From: Bacteroidales bacterium
GTDB lineage: Bacteria > Bacteroidota > Bacteroidia > Bacteroidales > F082
Assembly (NCBI GenBank): GCA_017549805.1
Contig: JAFYNJ010000024.1
Span: 1 to 60,905, forward strand
Reading direction: 5' to 3'
DNA: 60,905 bases
Shown here: piece by piece, positions 8,437 through 16,634 of the stretch
How the letters are laid out: each line of letters starts with the position of its first letter
How positions within the stretch are numbered: position 1 is the first letter of the stretch
Notes under the pieces: generated by a model
What the model saw: only the letters and a program-made list of their open reading frames with translations
Told to the model about the DNA's origin: nothing
Database searches by the model: none
Made by a program: the position numbers and the translations under genes

Positions 8437-8817
8437 ATGAAAGATAAAACAAAAACACAAAAGCAAAGTCCTATCAAAGTGGGGCGTTTAAAACTAACTG
8501 TGGCACGAAAAATCAATCGCAAATGTGCCGATATATTCCTAACGCCCAATTATCTAAAACATATTGAACGCCGCCATAAAACAGAGTTGGAAAAAGTGGG
8601 ATTGTCGGCTATTGATTTTGTTAAGGCCGTTGTAAAGGGCTACAATCAAATACGTGAAGGTTCAGGCGATTCGATATTGCTGATAATCTTTAACGGAGAT
8701 CTGAACTATATCGCAGGAATCGACTTATGCTTGTCTGGTGATTACTGGGAGGTGAAGACCGCCGAGCCGAGAAAAACTGAGGATATCTTAAAAAGAAAAC
8801 TTCTATGGGAGAAGTAG
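8437..8817 (+). CDS. Small basic protein, possible PBECR-type RNase toxin
   Basis: A 126-residue cytoplasmic protein with no signal peptide and a lysine-rich N-terminus. The core (about residues 40-115) has the order LKHIERRH, a helical segment with IDFVKAVV and INQIR-like residues, an ILLIIFNGDLNYIAG strand, and YWEVKTAEPRK. This resembles the phage-Barnase-EndoU-ColicinE5/D-RelE-like (PBECR) nuclease fold, which has an HI..RH start and a terminal V.TA motif. The identification is from pattern memory only. No antitoxin-like gene adjoins it. It sits alone between dnaE2 and the FISUMP-like gene, with its own promoter and AT-rich flanks suggesting recent acquisition. One arm of an inverted repeat covers its last codons. 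An ordinary conserved hypothetical protein remains possible. Confidence 0.5.
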   Translation: MKDKTKTQKQSPIKVGRLKLTVARKINRKCADIFLTPNYLKHIERRHKTELEKVGLSAIDFVKAVVKGYNQIREGSGDSILLIIFNGDLNYIAGIDLCLSGDYWEVKTAEPRKTEDILKRKLLWEK

Positions 8818-8918
8818 CACACACTTTTCAACGGATAGCCGCCGTCCGTTTCCTTAAACATCTCAGGCCATTTCGGCGGTTTGCCTGAGATTAGTGCTTG
8901 GAACCATAGAAGTTTTCT
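8794..8918. repeat. Inverted repeat spanning the PBECR-like gene end
   Basis: Perfect 15-bp arms at 8794-8808 (inside the coding sequence) and 8904-8918 enclose about 95 bases. An inner 8-bp stem lies at 8861-8868/8883-8890. There is no T-run directly after the outer arm, so a simple terminator is unlikely; a structured 3' UTR or a small mobile-element end are alternatives. The rest of the gap 8818-8986 holds no credible gene. Confidence 0.6.
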
Positions 8919-8986
8919 ATGCTGCAAAAATACATATAATATCTAATATCGCAACAGAAAATTAAAGTTTATTTCAGGAACAAAGA

Positions 8987-9694
8987 TTAGTTCTGAGGCG
9001 CCGAGCGCACTGCTCGAACTGATAGACCGTTAAACCGGCGGTAGTCGTTCAAGTCGAAGAGGCCCGGACTGATGTCGAAATGCCTCGCACGGAATGGGTG
9101 GTCTATGTCGAGCAAACTCGACCAGTAGTAGCCGTAATCACCAACGTTATAGAGCTCATCATACCAACGGATGCCCGCTGCGGGCAGGAAGATACTGGCG
9201 CCGTTACTCGCAGAAAACAGCATTCCATAAGCACCATTTTGGAAGGTAAAAATTTGGGCGGTGTGCTCAAACAATTCCTCCCATTGCTCTTTCGTTGGCA
9301 TACACCATCCGTCTCCCCAGTTAGCTGTAGCGGCATCATCAATAGCTTGTAAAAAGAACAAATTATCAGTGAAACCGTTATAACCATAATGTGTATCATT
9401 ACAATACTTGGTCAACTGTTTTAAATCACCATTGTTGCAGTACTTGTAAGCACTCCAGTTATAAGTGGATTTTGTTGCAGTCTCGCCCCAAGCGAAATAG
9501 TCGCCATAGCCCTCAGGTTTGGTTGCACCCACATTGCAAGCGGCCCACAAGGTGCCGCTCGGCAAGCCAAGATCAACATAAGTATGCCCATTGACAGTAC
9601 CGTCTCCATCAGCTTTGTCTTTCTTACATCCCATGGCGAACGTCACCGCAATCATTAGCATTATGGGTGCTAAGGCCTTCATAATTATTTTCAT
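8987..9694 (-). CDS. FISUMP-like lipoprotein
   Basis: A 235-residue lipoprotein. The signal MKIIMKALAPIMLMIAVTFAMGC ends in lipobox FAMGC. The single domain has GHTYVDLGLPSGTLWAACNVGA, GDYFAWGE, WGDGWCMPTKEQWEELFEH, YYWSS and a C-terminal SVRAVRS. This is the hallmark series of the Fibrobacter succinogenes major paralogous (FISUMP) domain, frequent in Bacteroidota surface proteins and related to lectin-like folds. Function is unknown. It has its own promoter at 9720-9747. Although it lies within the dnaE2/dinB segment, nothing links it to mutagenesis. Confidence 0.8.
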   Translation of the reverse strand: MKIIMKALAPIMLMIAVTFAMGCKKDKADGDGTVNGHTYVDLGLPSGTLWAACNVGATKPEGYGDYFAWGETATKSTYNWSAYKYCNNGDLKQLTKYCNDTHYGYNGFTDNLFFLQAIDDAATANWGDGWCMPTKEQWEELFEHTAQIFTFQNGAYGMLFSASNGASIFLPAAGIRWYDELYNVGDYGYYWSSLLDIDHPFRARHFDISPGLFDLNDYRRFNGLSVRAVRSAPQN

Positions 9695-9719
9695 ATTAAT
9701 TGTTTAAACGTTTCGACTA

Positions 9720-9747
9720 CAAAGATAAAAAAATTCAAATATGCAAA
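9720..9747 (-). promoter_or_regulatory. Promoter of the FISUMP-like gene
   Basis: On the minus strand TATCTTTG lies at 9720-9727 (-7) and TTTG at 9744-9747 (-33), separated by 16 bases. The leader to the ATG at 9694 is about 20 bases. Confidence 0.6.
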
Positions 9748-9756
9748 CTAAAAACA

Positions 9757-9776
9757 GTTGATTTTTAAAAATCAAC
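9757..9776. repeat. Perfect 20-bp AT-rich palindrome
   Basis: GTTGATTTTT followed by its exact reverse complement. It starts 16 bases beyond the dinB stop codon and is followed on the minus strand by TG and five T, so it may terminate dinB. Its TTGATT/AATCAA ends also resemble the half-sites of the putative operator at 8283 and 10975, with one base less spacing. Confidence 0.6.
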
Positions 9777-9791
9777 CAAATTTAGTTGAAA

Positions 9792-10928
9792 CTATCCCGC
9801 CACCAAATGAACACTCTGTTCACCAAACCTTCTTTTGATCTTATCCATCGCGGCATACAGTTGCGTCAACTCGATGTTGTCGTCAAACAAGGCCAATTGC
9901 GGCATGCCGTTGACCAGCTCGCTCAGCCGCACGCCTACCAGTCGAATCATCATGCGACGGTTATAGAGTCGGTCGAAAATGCCGTTGACAACATCACGCA
10001 ACACATGGTCGAAAGCCGTGTAAGGAATGCGCTGCTGCATGTCGTGCGTATCGAAGTTCGAGTAGCGGATCTTCACCGTCACGCAACCCGCCAACTTGTG
10101 CTGTGAACGCAAATCGAAGCCTAAGCTCTCCACCATCCTGGCCAAATAGTGCTTGATGGCCACAACGTCGATAGTGTCCTGCTCAAAAGTGCGTTCTTTG
10201 CTGATGGATTTCCTTTCTTGATAAGGACACACGGGTGTGCTGTCGTGCCCGTTGGCCTTCTTCCATAGATCCATGCCATGCTTGCCGAGTACCTGCACCA
10301 CCGCTATCGAAGGCAGTTGTCGCAACACGCCGATGGTATCCACCCCCATCGAATGCAGCAACGCACAAGTCTTCACGCCTGCCATGGGAATCTTATGTAT
10401 CGACAGCGGATCAAGGAAACTATTTATATAAGGTACAGGAACCTGTTTCTCCCCGTTGGGCTTGGCCTCTCCCGTGGCAATCTTCGCCACTGTCTTGTTC
10501 TCCGACAGCCCGAACGAAATCGGTAGTCCCGTCTCGCGGATAATCTTCTGTCGCAACTCGTGCGACCACAGCTGGCAGTTGTGGAAACGGTCCATGCCCG
10601 TCAAATCAAGATAATGCTCATCGATGGACATCTTTTCATACACCGGTGCGCTGTCGGCGATGATCTCCGTCACCAAACGCGAATAACGGCTATAGAGCTC
10701 CATGTCACCCCGGATGAACACCGCCTGCGAACACAATTGCTTGGCCATTCGCATTGGCATCGCCGAATGCACCCCGAAACGCCGCGCTTCATAACTGCAC
10801 GTCGAAACCACCCCACGGTCGCCCATGCCGCCCACTATCACCGGTTTGCCCTCCAACGAAGGGTTCACCAGCCTTTCCACCGACACGAAAAAGGTGTCCA
10901 AATCCAAATGCAACACTGTTCGTTCCAT
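9792..10928 (-). CDS. dinB: DNA polymerase IV (Y family)
   Basis: A 378-residue translesion polymerase. Catalytic residues are present: D9 and D11 in HLDLDTFF, and D103-E104 in SIDEHYLDL (His replaces the usual Ala after the acidic pair). The SYEARRFGV finger motif is intact. The little-finger domain is complete and is followed by a beta-clamp binding pentamer QLALF at about residues 344-348, so it should be an active, clamp-bound polymerase rather than a catalytically dead ImuB. The start is supported by a canonical GGAGG Shine-Dalgarno 8 bases upstream, rare in this phylum. It is divergent from the S24 repressor gene, and the 144-base gap holds an operator-like element. Confidence 0.93.
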   Translation of the reverse strand: MERTVLHLDLDTFFVSVERLVNPSLEGKPVIVGGMGDRGVVSTCSYEARRFGVHSAMPMRMAKQLCSQAVFIRGDMELYSRYSRLVTEIIADSAPVYEKMSIDEHYLDLTGMDRFHNCQLWSHELRQKIIRETGLPISFGLSENKTVAKIATGEAKPNGEKQVPVPYINSFLDPLSIHKIPMAGVKTCALLHSMGVDTIGVLRQLPSIAVVQVLGKHGMDLWKKANGHDSTPVCPYQERKSISKERTFEQDTIDVVAIKHYLARMVESLGFDLRSQHKLAGCVTVKIRYSNFDTHDMQQRIPYTAFDHVLRDVVNGIFDRLYNRRMMIRLVGVRLSELVNGMPQLALFDDNIELTQLYAAMDKIKRRFGEQSVHLVAG

Positions 10929-10936
10929 ATTTTTTT

Positions 10937-10941
10937 CCTCC
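10937..10941 (-). promoter_or_regulatory. Canonical Shine-Dalgarno of dinB
   Basis: GGAGG on the minus strand, 8 bases before the ATG at 10928. Most genes in this window have no recognisable Shine-Dalgarno. Confidence 0.75.
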
Positions 10942-10969
10942 TTTTACTTGACAATTCCAAAATTCATCG

Positions 10970-10977
10970 TATCTTTG
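10970..10977 (+). promoter_or_regulatory. -7 box of the S24 repressor gene
   Basis: TATCTTTG on the plus strand matches TAnnTTTG. Its last three bases overlap the left half-site of the operator-like element, which fits autorepression. The implied leader is about 90 bases. Confidence 0.55.
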
Positions 10978-11017
10978 ACGAGTTTTTAATCAAAATATTC
11001 GCCGTAAATCTAATCAA
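10975..11017. promoter_or_regulatory. Putative repressor operator between dinB and the repressor gene
   Basis: A near-copy (40/43) of the dnaE2 upstream element. The left half-site is degenerate (TTGACGA), the spacer GTTTT is the same, and the right half TAATCAA is intact, with the third half-site at 11011-11017. A related ATTCGCC(A)TAAA motif recurs at 11028-11038. It overlaps the repressor's own promoter. Confidence 0.65.
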
Positions 11018-11044
11018 ATATTTTTAATTCGCCATAAAAATCTC

Positions 11045-11065
11045 TAAATTCTTAATTCTAAATTC
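11045..11065 (+). repeat. Heptanucleotide tandem array (TAAATTC type)
   Basis: Three 7-base units, TAAATTC, TTAATTC and TAAATTC, ending 6 bases before the S24 gene's ATG. A weaker fourth unit may precede it. Confidence 0.55.
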
Positions 11066-11071
11066 ATTAAA

Positions 11072-11881
11072 ATGTACTTCAGTTCCAACATCAAATACCT
11101 TAGAAAGCACCGCGGCCGCACCCAAGACGATGTCGCTTTTGCGCTCAACATGAAGCGATCCACCTTGAGCGGCTATGAGAACGAGGTCTCCGAGCCCAAC
11201 CTTGAAGCACTGATTGCCTTCTCGAAATACTTCAACATTGCCATCGACACCTTGGTAAAGGTTGACCTAAACACCATCAGCCCCAATCAACTCTTGCAAC
11301 TTGAACGCGGCTATGATGTACACCTTCGCGGCAGCAACCTACGCGTGCTGGCTACCACCGTCAACAACGACAACGACGAGAACATCGAGCTGGTGACCGA
11401 AAAGGCCAAAGCCGGCTATGCCACAGGCTTCGCCGACCCTGAATATATTAAGGTGCTTCCCACTTTTACCATGCCTTTCCTCTCGCGCGACCGCAAATAC
11501 CGCACCTTCCAGATCAGCGGCGACTCGATGCTACCCATCCCCGACGGAGCCTACATTACCGGCGAATATGTCCTCGACTGGACCCATGTTCGCAGCGGAC
11601 AACCCTACATCATTCTTACGCAGGACGACGGCATTGTCTTCAAAATCGCTGAAAACAAAATCGAAAGTGAAGGCAAGCTCACCTTGAGTTCTCTCAATCC
11701 GCTTTACAGACCCTACGATCTAGCAGCCACCGACATCAAGGAAGTGTGGAAATTTGTCCATTACATCAGTGCGGAAATGCCACAACAAAACGAGAATACG
11801 CTCCGCGAGGAACAATTGGTCAAAGTGGTCCAAGACCTACAGAAAAAGGTGGAAGAGATACAGCTCAAGCTGAATCTTTAA
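11072..11881 (+). CDS. XRE-family self-cleaving repressor (S24/LexA-like)
   Basis: A 269-residue transcriptional repressor. Residues 1-62 form an XRE helix-turn-helix (NIKYLRKHRGRTQDDVAFAL, STLSGYENE). Residues about 110-230 form an S24 peptidase: the candidate Ala114-Gly115 cleavage bond in AKAGYATG, Ser152 in ISGDSMLP, and Lys191 in GIVFKI. The C-terminus ends in a short coiled coil (about 240-269). By analogy with LexA and lambda CI, the RecA filament would trigger self-cleavage and derepression. The gene is divergent from dinB, and the operator-like element lies over its promoter. The likely targets are itself, dinB and dnaE2. It is not classical LexA, which has a winged helix. Confidence 0.88.
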   Translation: MYFSSNIKYLRKHRGRTQDDVAFALNMKRSTLSGYENEVSEPNLEALIAFSKYFNIAIDTLVKVDLNTISPNQLLQLERGYDVHLRGSNLRVLATTVNNDNDENIELVTEKAKAGYATGFADPEYIKVLPTFTMPFLSRDRKYRTFQISGDSMLPIPDGAYITGEYVLDWTHVRSGQPYIILTQDDGIVFKIAENKIESEGKLTLSSLNPLYRPYDLAATDIKEVWKFVHYISAEMPQQNENTLREEQLVKVVQDLQKKVEEIQLKLNL

Positions 11882-11949
11882 TTTGGAATGGCACACTATT
11901 TGTCCGCGATTCTCGTTTGTATAATATGCAATCATTAAATCTCATCAAC

Positions 11950-12927
11950 ATGAAAAAATCAATTTTATGTATGATGCTCCTTTGTGGTATTGCCATGATC
12001 AGCACCAGTTGCAACAAAGACCCACAACCCGTCGACCCTGAAACCGAAATGGGATCCATGATGGTTGGCAACAACACCATCAACATTACCACCGCCGATG
12101 CTGTCAACTACGGTCAAAAGAACGCCATCGTCCTCGCTTCCAAAGCCATGACCGCTGCCGACAACGAAGGCATCGCCATCATTTTCAACGGCGACATCAC
12201 CCCCGGAACCTATAAGTTGGACGATTCCAAAGCAGGCACGCCACGTGTAGTGGGACTGAAAGACTTCAATATGGGCGAGATTCAGTTTGTTATTGATGCC
12301 GACACCATCTTCTTCGGAGATGCCTATTTCTGGATCAACGGCGAACTCTCCATCACCGAGAACAATGGCACCTACACTGTCATTTTGTCGCAATGCACCG
12401 CTACCAATGCCAACAACACCAACATCAACCTTTCCGTCAATTTCAACGGCACCTTGACGCCCTTTGTCGTCAATACGGATAACAGGTTTGTCATTGACGG
12501 TTTTGTAAGCCCCATTGGTTTGGCAGGTGTCACCACCCTTGGCGGAATGAACAGTATCGGCGACTATCAGGGCATCGTCTCCATGCTATTCATGTCAGCC
12601 GACCACAAGCGTTCGTTCATCGTCAGCTATGTCGGCAACGGAACCCTGGAAGGAGAACACCAGCTGGGTTATTTCATCACACCTTATTTACCCACACTTC
12701 CTTGTGTCCATGTTGCTCTTGATGCCGACTTCTGGACGCTCACTCCTCAAACAGGTTATGTGGCCAAGAGCGGCACCTTGAAAGTCGTCACCAACGATGA
12801 TGGCACTAAGACCGTCACCATGAAGAACCTGAAGTTGAAGAACGTGGAACATGAAAACGAGTTCTTCTTCCCCATCCTTGATGCCGAGCTCACTTATCAC
12901 GGCATGATGTTCGAGATTGGAGAATAA
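11950..12927 (+). CDS. Putative lipoprotein, unknown family
   Basis: A 325-residue lipoprotein. The ATG at 11950 is chosen because it gives the signal MKKSILCMMLLCGIAMISTSC; the open frame extends upstream into the repressor gene without signal character. The mature part is beta-rich with many Thr and Asn residues, contains two similar stretches (IIFNGDITPGTY and INLSVNFNGTLTPF), and ends in KVVTNDDGTKTVTMKNLKLK followed by ELTYHG. I do not recognise a named family. It is probably anchored in the envelope and is followed by the GH20 gene after 58 bases with a separate promoter, so co-function is uncertain. Confidence 0.75.
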   Translation: MKKSILCMMLLCGIAMISTSCNKDPQPVDPETEMGSMMVGNNTINITTADAVNYGQKNAIVLASKAMTAADNEGIAIIFNGDITPGTYKLDDSKAGTPRVVGLKDFNMGEIQFVIDADTIFFGDAYFWINGELSITENNGTYTVILSQCTATNANNTNINLSVNFNGTLTPFVVNTDNRFVIDGFVSPIGLAGVTTLGGMNSIGDYQGIVSMLFMSADHKRSFIVSYVGNGTLEGEHQLGYFITPYLPTLPCVHVALDADFWTLTPQTGYVAKSGTLKVVTNDDGTKTVTMKNLKLKNVEHENEFFFPILDAELTYHGMMFEIGE

Positions 12928-12961
12928 TCCATCGGACTCATCCCTATTCAAAAAATAGGAG

Positions 12962-12969
12962 TATCTTTG
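12962..12969 (+). promoter_or_regulatory. -7 box of the GH20 gene
   Basis: TATCTTTG, 16 bases before the ATG at 12986. A small hairpin CCTATT/AATAGG (12943-12959) lies just upstream. Confidence 0.6.
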
Positions 12970-12985
12970 TCATAAAATCATCTTT

Positions 12986-15430
12986 ATGAAAAAGCTACTC
13001 CTATTCTTTTTATGCCTATATACCTCGGTCACTTTTGCCCAAAACACCCATATCTTGCCCACCCCGCAACAGGTGGAATGGCAAGACGGTTTCTTTGTTT
13101 GGAACGAGAAGGCCATTGATTTCGCAGTGGTGAATCATCTTGATGTTCCGAGAAACGAAGACCAGGCTTATCGGCTGACCGTCACCCCAAAAGGCGTGTT
13201 GATGAAAGCCACCACCGAAACGGGTCTGTTCTATGCTCGGCAAAGCTTGAAACAACTGTACCGTTACGCCTCACTAACCGCTAACGACGGCCCAATCCAA
13301 ATCCCCTGCATGACCATCCTCGACTGGCCCGATTTCAAGCTGCGCGGCTGGCAAGACGACATCAGCCGAGGGCCCATCGTTTCGATGGAATACCTCAAGC
13401 GGCTCATCCCACAACTTGCCGAATGCAAACTCAACGCTTTCTCGCTTTACACCGAGCACACTTTCCGCACCGAGAGCCATCCTGACATCGCTCCGCCCGA
13501 CGCGTTCACTGCTGAGGAAATCAAGGAACTGGACGCTTTCTGCAAGCAATATCACATCGAACTCATTGGTAACCAGCAATGCTTTGCGCATTTCGAAGAA
13601 ATCTTGAAGAACCCATCTTACGAATACCTGGCCGATGCGCCTGACAACCTCAACCCAAGCATTGAGGCCACCTACGAGTTTTTGGAAGACATCATCAACG
13701 AAGAAGCACAGGCCTATTCCTCACCTTTGTTCAACATCAACTGCGACGAGACCGAGAGCTTGGGCAGCGGCAAAGCCAAGGCCTACGTGGACTCCGTTGG
13801 CAAGGAAACGGCCTATTACCGCCATATCAACCGCGTGAATGAAATCGTGAAGCGGCATGGCAAACGCACCATGATGTGGGGCGACATCGCCGACCAACAT
13901 CCCGAGATTCTCGAGAACCTCGACAAGGACATCATTCTGTTAGCCTGGACTTATGCCGGCCGTGATAGTTATGAGGATTTCCTGAAACCATACGCGGAGT
14001 CGGGTCATGAATTCATGGTTGTACCCGGGGTAAGCCTCTCCGAACGAGTGTCGCCACAATACGGCGAGTTTAAACGCAACATCCCCAACCTTTGCCGTGA
14101 CGGATTCCGCGCTGGGGCTTTCGGCATGATCAACACCTGCTGGGACGACTTTGGCGAATCCTTGACTGGAAGCGCCCTCTACGGCCTGGCCTTAGGAGCG
14201 GAAATGAGTTGGAACGCACTGGGCAATGGGAATGCCTCCACGAATTTCTCCATCCAGTTCCTGAATCTCGAATCCGACCGTCCTATACAACTCTTCCAGC
14301 AGGTTTCCCGTTTGGCACAGATGGATGGCATCGGCAAGTTCACCTCCCTGACGGAAGGAATGGTTCCTTTCTATCCTTCTCAAGTGGAGGACACTTATGA
14401 AAAGGACAACCTTACAGCTTTGGCCGAGCTGACCGCTTTGGAACATGAGCTCAATGATGCCAACGCCCTTTATGCAGTCCACCGAATGCAGTGGTGTGCC
14501 CAGCGCAACATCGCTCGTTGCCAGCTTTACCGGACTTATCAGAATCCTACTGACGAGAACATCCGCGAATCCCAGCGCAAGATCGACAGTTTGCTGGCTG
14601 ACCTTCCTCGACTGAAGGACGAATACATCCCTTTGTGGGAGCGCGAGTGCCGTCCCTATTGGCTGGACGTCAACCTGCAGAAATATGACGATGTCGCGAA
14701 GGAGTTGCTGGAGTTGCCTTACCTACCCTTCATCGAAAACGGCAGCGATGCCGAAGGCCATGTATTGGTCACGCTCCGTACCGTCTATAGCGACAAACCC
14801 ATTCACTATACCTTAAACGGGAAAGAAGTCTCCCTTTCCGATCCCGTTTATGAAAAGCCCCTCACCATCAACCATTCGGGAACCGTCAAGGCTGCCTGCT
14901 TCGACACAGCAGGCCATGCTGTCACCAGCGAGCGTTATTTCCTTTACCATAAAGGCATGGGCAAACTTTACAAGCTGAACAGCGTCCCTGGCAACTACCG
15001 CCCCGAGTATTCTGGTGGCGGCGACAACGCCTTGTTGGACGGGCAATTGGGCAGCACCGACTACAAGGACGGCCATTGGCAAGGCTTTTATGGCATCGAT
15101 GCCGACATTGAGCTGGATTTCAAGCGGAAAGAAGCCCTCAATACGATTGAAATTGGGTTTTTGGTCAACGCCCACGATTGGATTTTGCGCGCCAGCCAGG
15201 TGGAGATCTACGCCGCCGACGATGGGAAAAACTACCGGCTGATCCAAACCCACGACATCGCCACCGAAGTCAATGCCAAAGGCAATTTCATCTTTAGGGA
15301 ACGCATTCCCGTGGATTTGCGCTTCCGTTACCTTCGTGTAGTGGTCAAAAACCCCGGACTGATTCCAGATGGACTGCCAGGAGCTGGGTATGATTCGTGG
15401 ATTTTCATGGATGAAATATATATTAATTAA
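12986..15430 (+). CDS. Beta-N-acetylhexosaminidase (GH20) with C-terminal discoidin-like domain
   Basis: An 814-residue secreted or periplasmic glycosidase that removes terminal beta-linked GlcNAc or GalNAc from glycans. Signal peptide MKKLLLFFLCLYTSVTFAQ. Domains are GH20b N-terminal (about 22-110, ILPTPQQVEW), a GH20 TIM barrel (about 115-450: LRGWQDDISRG, LNAFSLYTEH), a chitobiase C-terminal Ig-like region (HYTLNGKEVSL, about 600-655) and an F5/8-type C (discoidin) domain to the end. The substrate-assisted catalytic pair is visible as D254-E255 in NINCDETESLG. It is likely involved in host or dietary glycan use, or in mucin and peptidoglycan GlcNAc salvage. No polysaccharide-utilisation genes adjoin it. 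Confidence 0.9.
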   Translation: MKKLLLFFLCLYTSVTFAQNTHILPTPQQVEWQDGFFVWNEKAIDFAVVNHLDVPRNEDQAYRLTVTPKGVLMKATTETGLFYARQSLKQLYRYASLTANDGPIQIPCMTILDWPDFKLRGWQDDISRGPIVSMEYLKRLIPQLAECKLNAFSLYTEHTFRTESHPDIAPPDAFTAEEIKELDAFCKQYHIELIGNQQCFAHFEEILKNPSYEYLADAPDNLNPSIEATYEFLEDIINEEAQAYSSPLFNINCDETESLGSGKAKAYVDSVGKETAYYRHINRVNEIVKRHGKRTMMWGDIADQHPEILENLDKDIILLAWTYAGRDSYEDFLKPYAESGHEFMVVPGVSLSERVSPQYGEFKRNIPNLCRDGFRAGAFGMINTCWDDFGESLTGSALYGLALGAEMSWNALGNGNASTNFSIQFLNLESDRPIQLFQQVSRLAQMDGIGKFTSLTEGMVPFYPSQVEDTYEKDNLTALAELTALEHELNDANALYAVHRMQWCAQRNIARCQLYRTYQNPTDENIRESQRKIDSLLADLPRLKDEYIPLWERECRPYWLDVNLQKYDDVAKELLELPYLPFIENGSDAEGHVLVTLRTVYSDKPIHYTLNGKEVSLSDPVYEKPLTINHSGTVKAACFDTAGHAVTSERYFLYHKGMGKLYKLNSVPGNYRPEYSGGGDNALLDGQLGSTDYKDGHWQGFYGIDADIELDFKRKEALNTIEIGFLVNAHDWILRASQVEIYAADDGKNYRLIQTHDIATEVNAKGNFIFRERIPVDLRFRYLRVVVKNPGLIPDGLPGAGYDSWIFMDEIYIN

Positions 15431-15545
15431 TAGGTATAGTTTAACGAATTCATATAACCTCTTAATTAAGAATAATTTAATAAATTTTGTTGATTTTTTT
15501 TGATTTTTTTCATCAAAAAGTATTGACTTTTGGTTTTTACGGTTG

Positions 15546-15553
15546 TATATTTG
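15546..15553 (+). promoter_or_regulatory. -7 box of the lipoprotein gene at 15605
   Basis: TATATTTG, with a TTG at 15523-15525 as a possible -33 element. The leader is about 45 bases. The rest of the gap 15431-15545 is AT-rich with no gene seen. Confidence 0.6.
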
Positions 15554-15604
15554 CTCACGAATAGATACAATAGTATTAAACAAATTAATTTAAAAATCAA
15601 CATT

Positions 15605-16600
15605 ATGAAAAACAAACTCATTAAAGCCGTGACATTATGCTGCGTTGCTACCCTTTTCGCTGCATGCAACAAGGACGAGACCTCAGGGCAAAGCGAAAAC
15701 CCCGCGCAGTCAAAGGATCCAATCGACCAGTTGCGATCTTTCAGGCAAAAGCTCGATGAGGTCAACGCCAATCCCGAGGCAAAAGATGGCGAGACCATCC
15801 CTCTTTCAGAAGCGTTGTGGGGCGTTGAAAACAACTTCAACCTCACATACGCCGATGCCGAACAGTATTACTCACGAATCAACGAACACGAATTCATGTT
15901 GGACCTTCCTGTCAACCAAGACCAACAGGTGTCGATGAATGACGTGGCAAATCTTTATTCAGATGTCATCATACAAGCTCGCGATGCCTTTGCCTCTGAT
16001 GAGTTCATCGACAAAGGCTTCATTTCCTTGACCATCAAAGAAACCCAAGAAGAAAACGGCAACATGCACATTACTTTCTCGGGAAAGACTGGTGAAAGAA
16101 CCAACTACGATCCCCCGGTATTCCACCAATCCGGCCCATTCGGCGTTGACGACAACTGGATGTTTGCCGCACCCATGGGGAAATGTGACGATCCCGATAT
16201 TCCATCCGGCGCCGACGAACAGCTTCAGGAAAAACTGTATAACGAGTTGATCGAGCCCTACATCGAAGCCTCGCCGGGATATAGGAACATTTACGTTGAC
16301 CGAATTTGCATTATCTTTGACGGGACGAACAATCCCGGCATCTACTACACTGCCGATCCGAACAAGTTATGCATTGAGTACGAATACATGAACGACTATT
16401 ACCATGGGGAGAAAAACATGATTACACGAACCATTCCGAATAATTATCACTTGGAAGGTTACAGTCCCATCTCCATTTCCATCCAAGGCATCCCGATTGA
16501 CGAATATTCTGCAGTGACTCATTACAACGAGATAGAATACGGCATCCGAACACAAGTGCGCATAGATGAATTCGGAGAATTGGAAGACCTGCTTCAATAA
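15605..16600 (+). CDS. Putative lipoprotein, unknown family
   Basis: A 331-residue lipoprotein. The ATG at 15605 gives signal MKNKLIKAVTLCCVATLFAAC (lipobox FAAC); the upstream open frame crosses the promoter and is discounted. The mature protein is acidic, starts with a flexible stretch, and contains WGVENNFNLTYADAEQYY and, near the middle, FHQSGPFGVDDNWMFAAPMGKCDDPD. No named domain is recognised. It leads a co-directional group with the two T9SS cargo proteins and the RHS toxin, separated from the next gene by only 34 bases, so a surface role within one transcript is possible. Confidence 0.75.
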   Translation: MKNKLIKAVTLCCVATLFAACNKDETSGQSENPAQSKDPIDQLRSFRQKLDEVNANPEAKDGETIPLSEALWGVENNFNLTYADAEQYYSRINEHEFMLDLPVNQDQQVSMNDVANLYSDVIIQARDAFASDEFIDKGFISLTIKETQEENGNMHITFSGKTGERTNYDPPVFHQSGPFGVDDNWMFAAPMGKCDDPDIPSGADEQLQEKLYNELIEPYIEASPGYRNIYVDRICIIFDGTNNPGIYYTADPNKLCIEYEYMNDYYHGEKNMITRTIPNNYHLEGYSPISISIQGIPIDEYSAVTHYNEIEYGIRTQVRIDEFGELEDLLQ

Positions 16601-16634
16601 TAACCATGTGACACCATCCAAAACAACATCAATT

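Noticed and set aside
8742-8927. A 61-codon minus-strand open frame within the inverted repeat
   Set aside because: It overlaps the end of the PBECR-like gene, has no promoter or conserved motif, and is better explained by the repeat structure.
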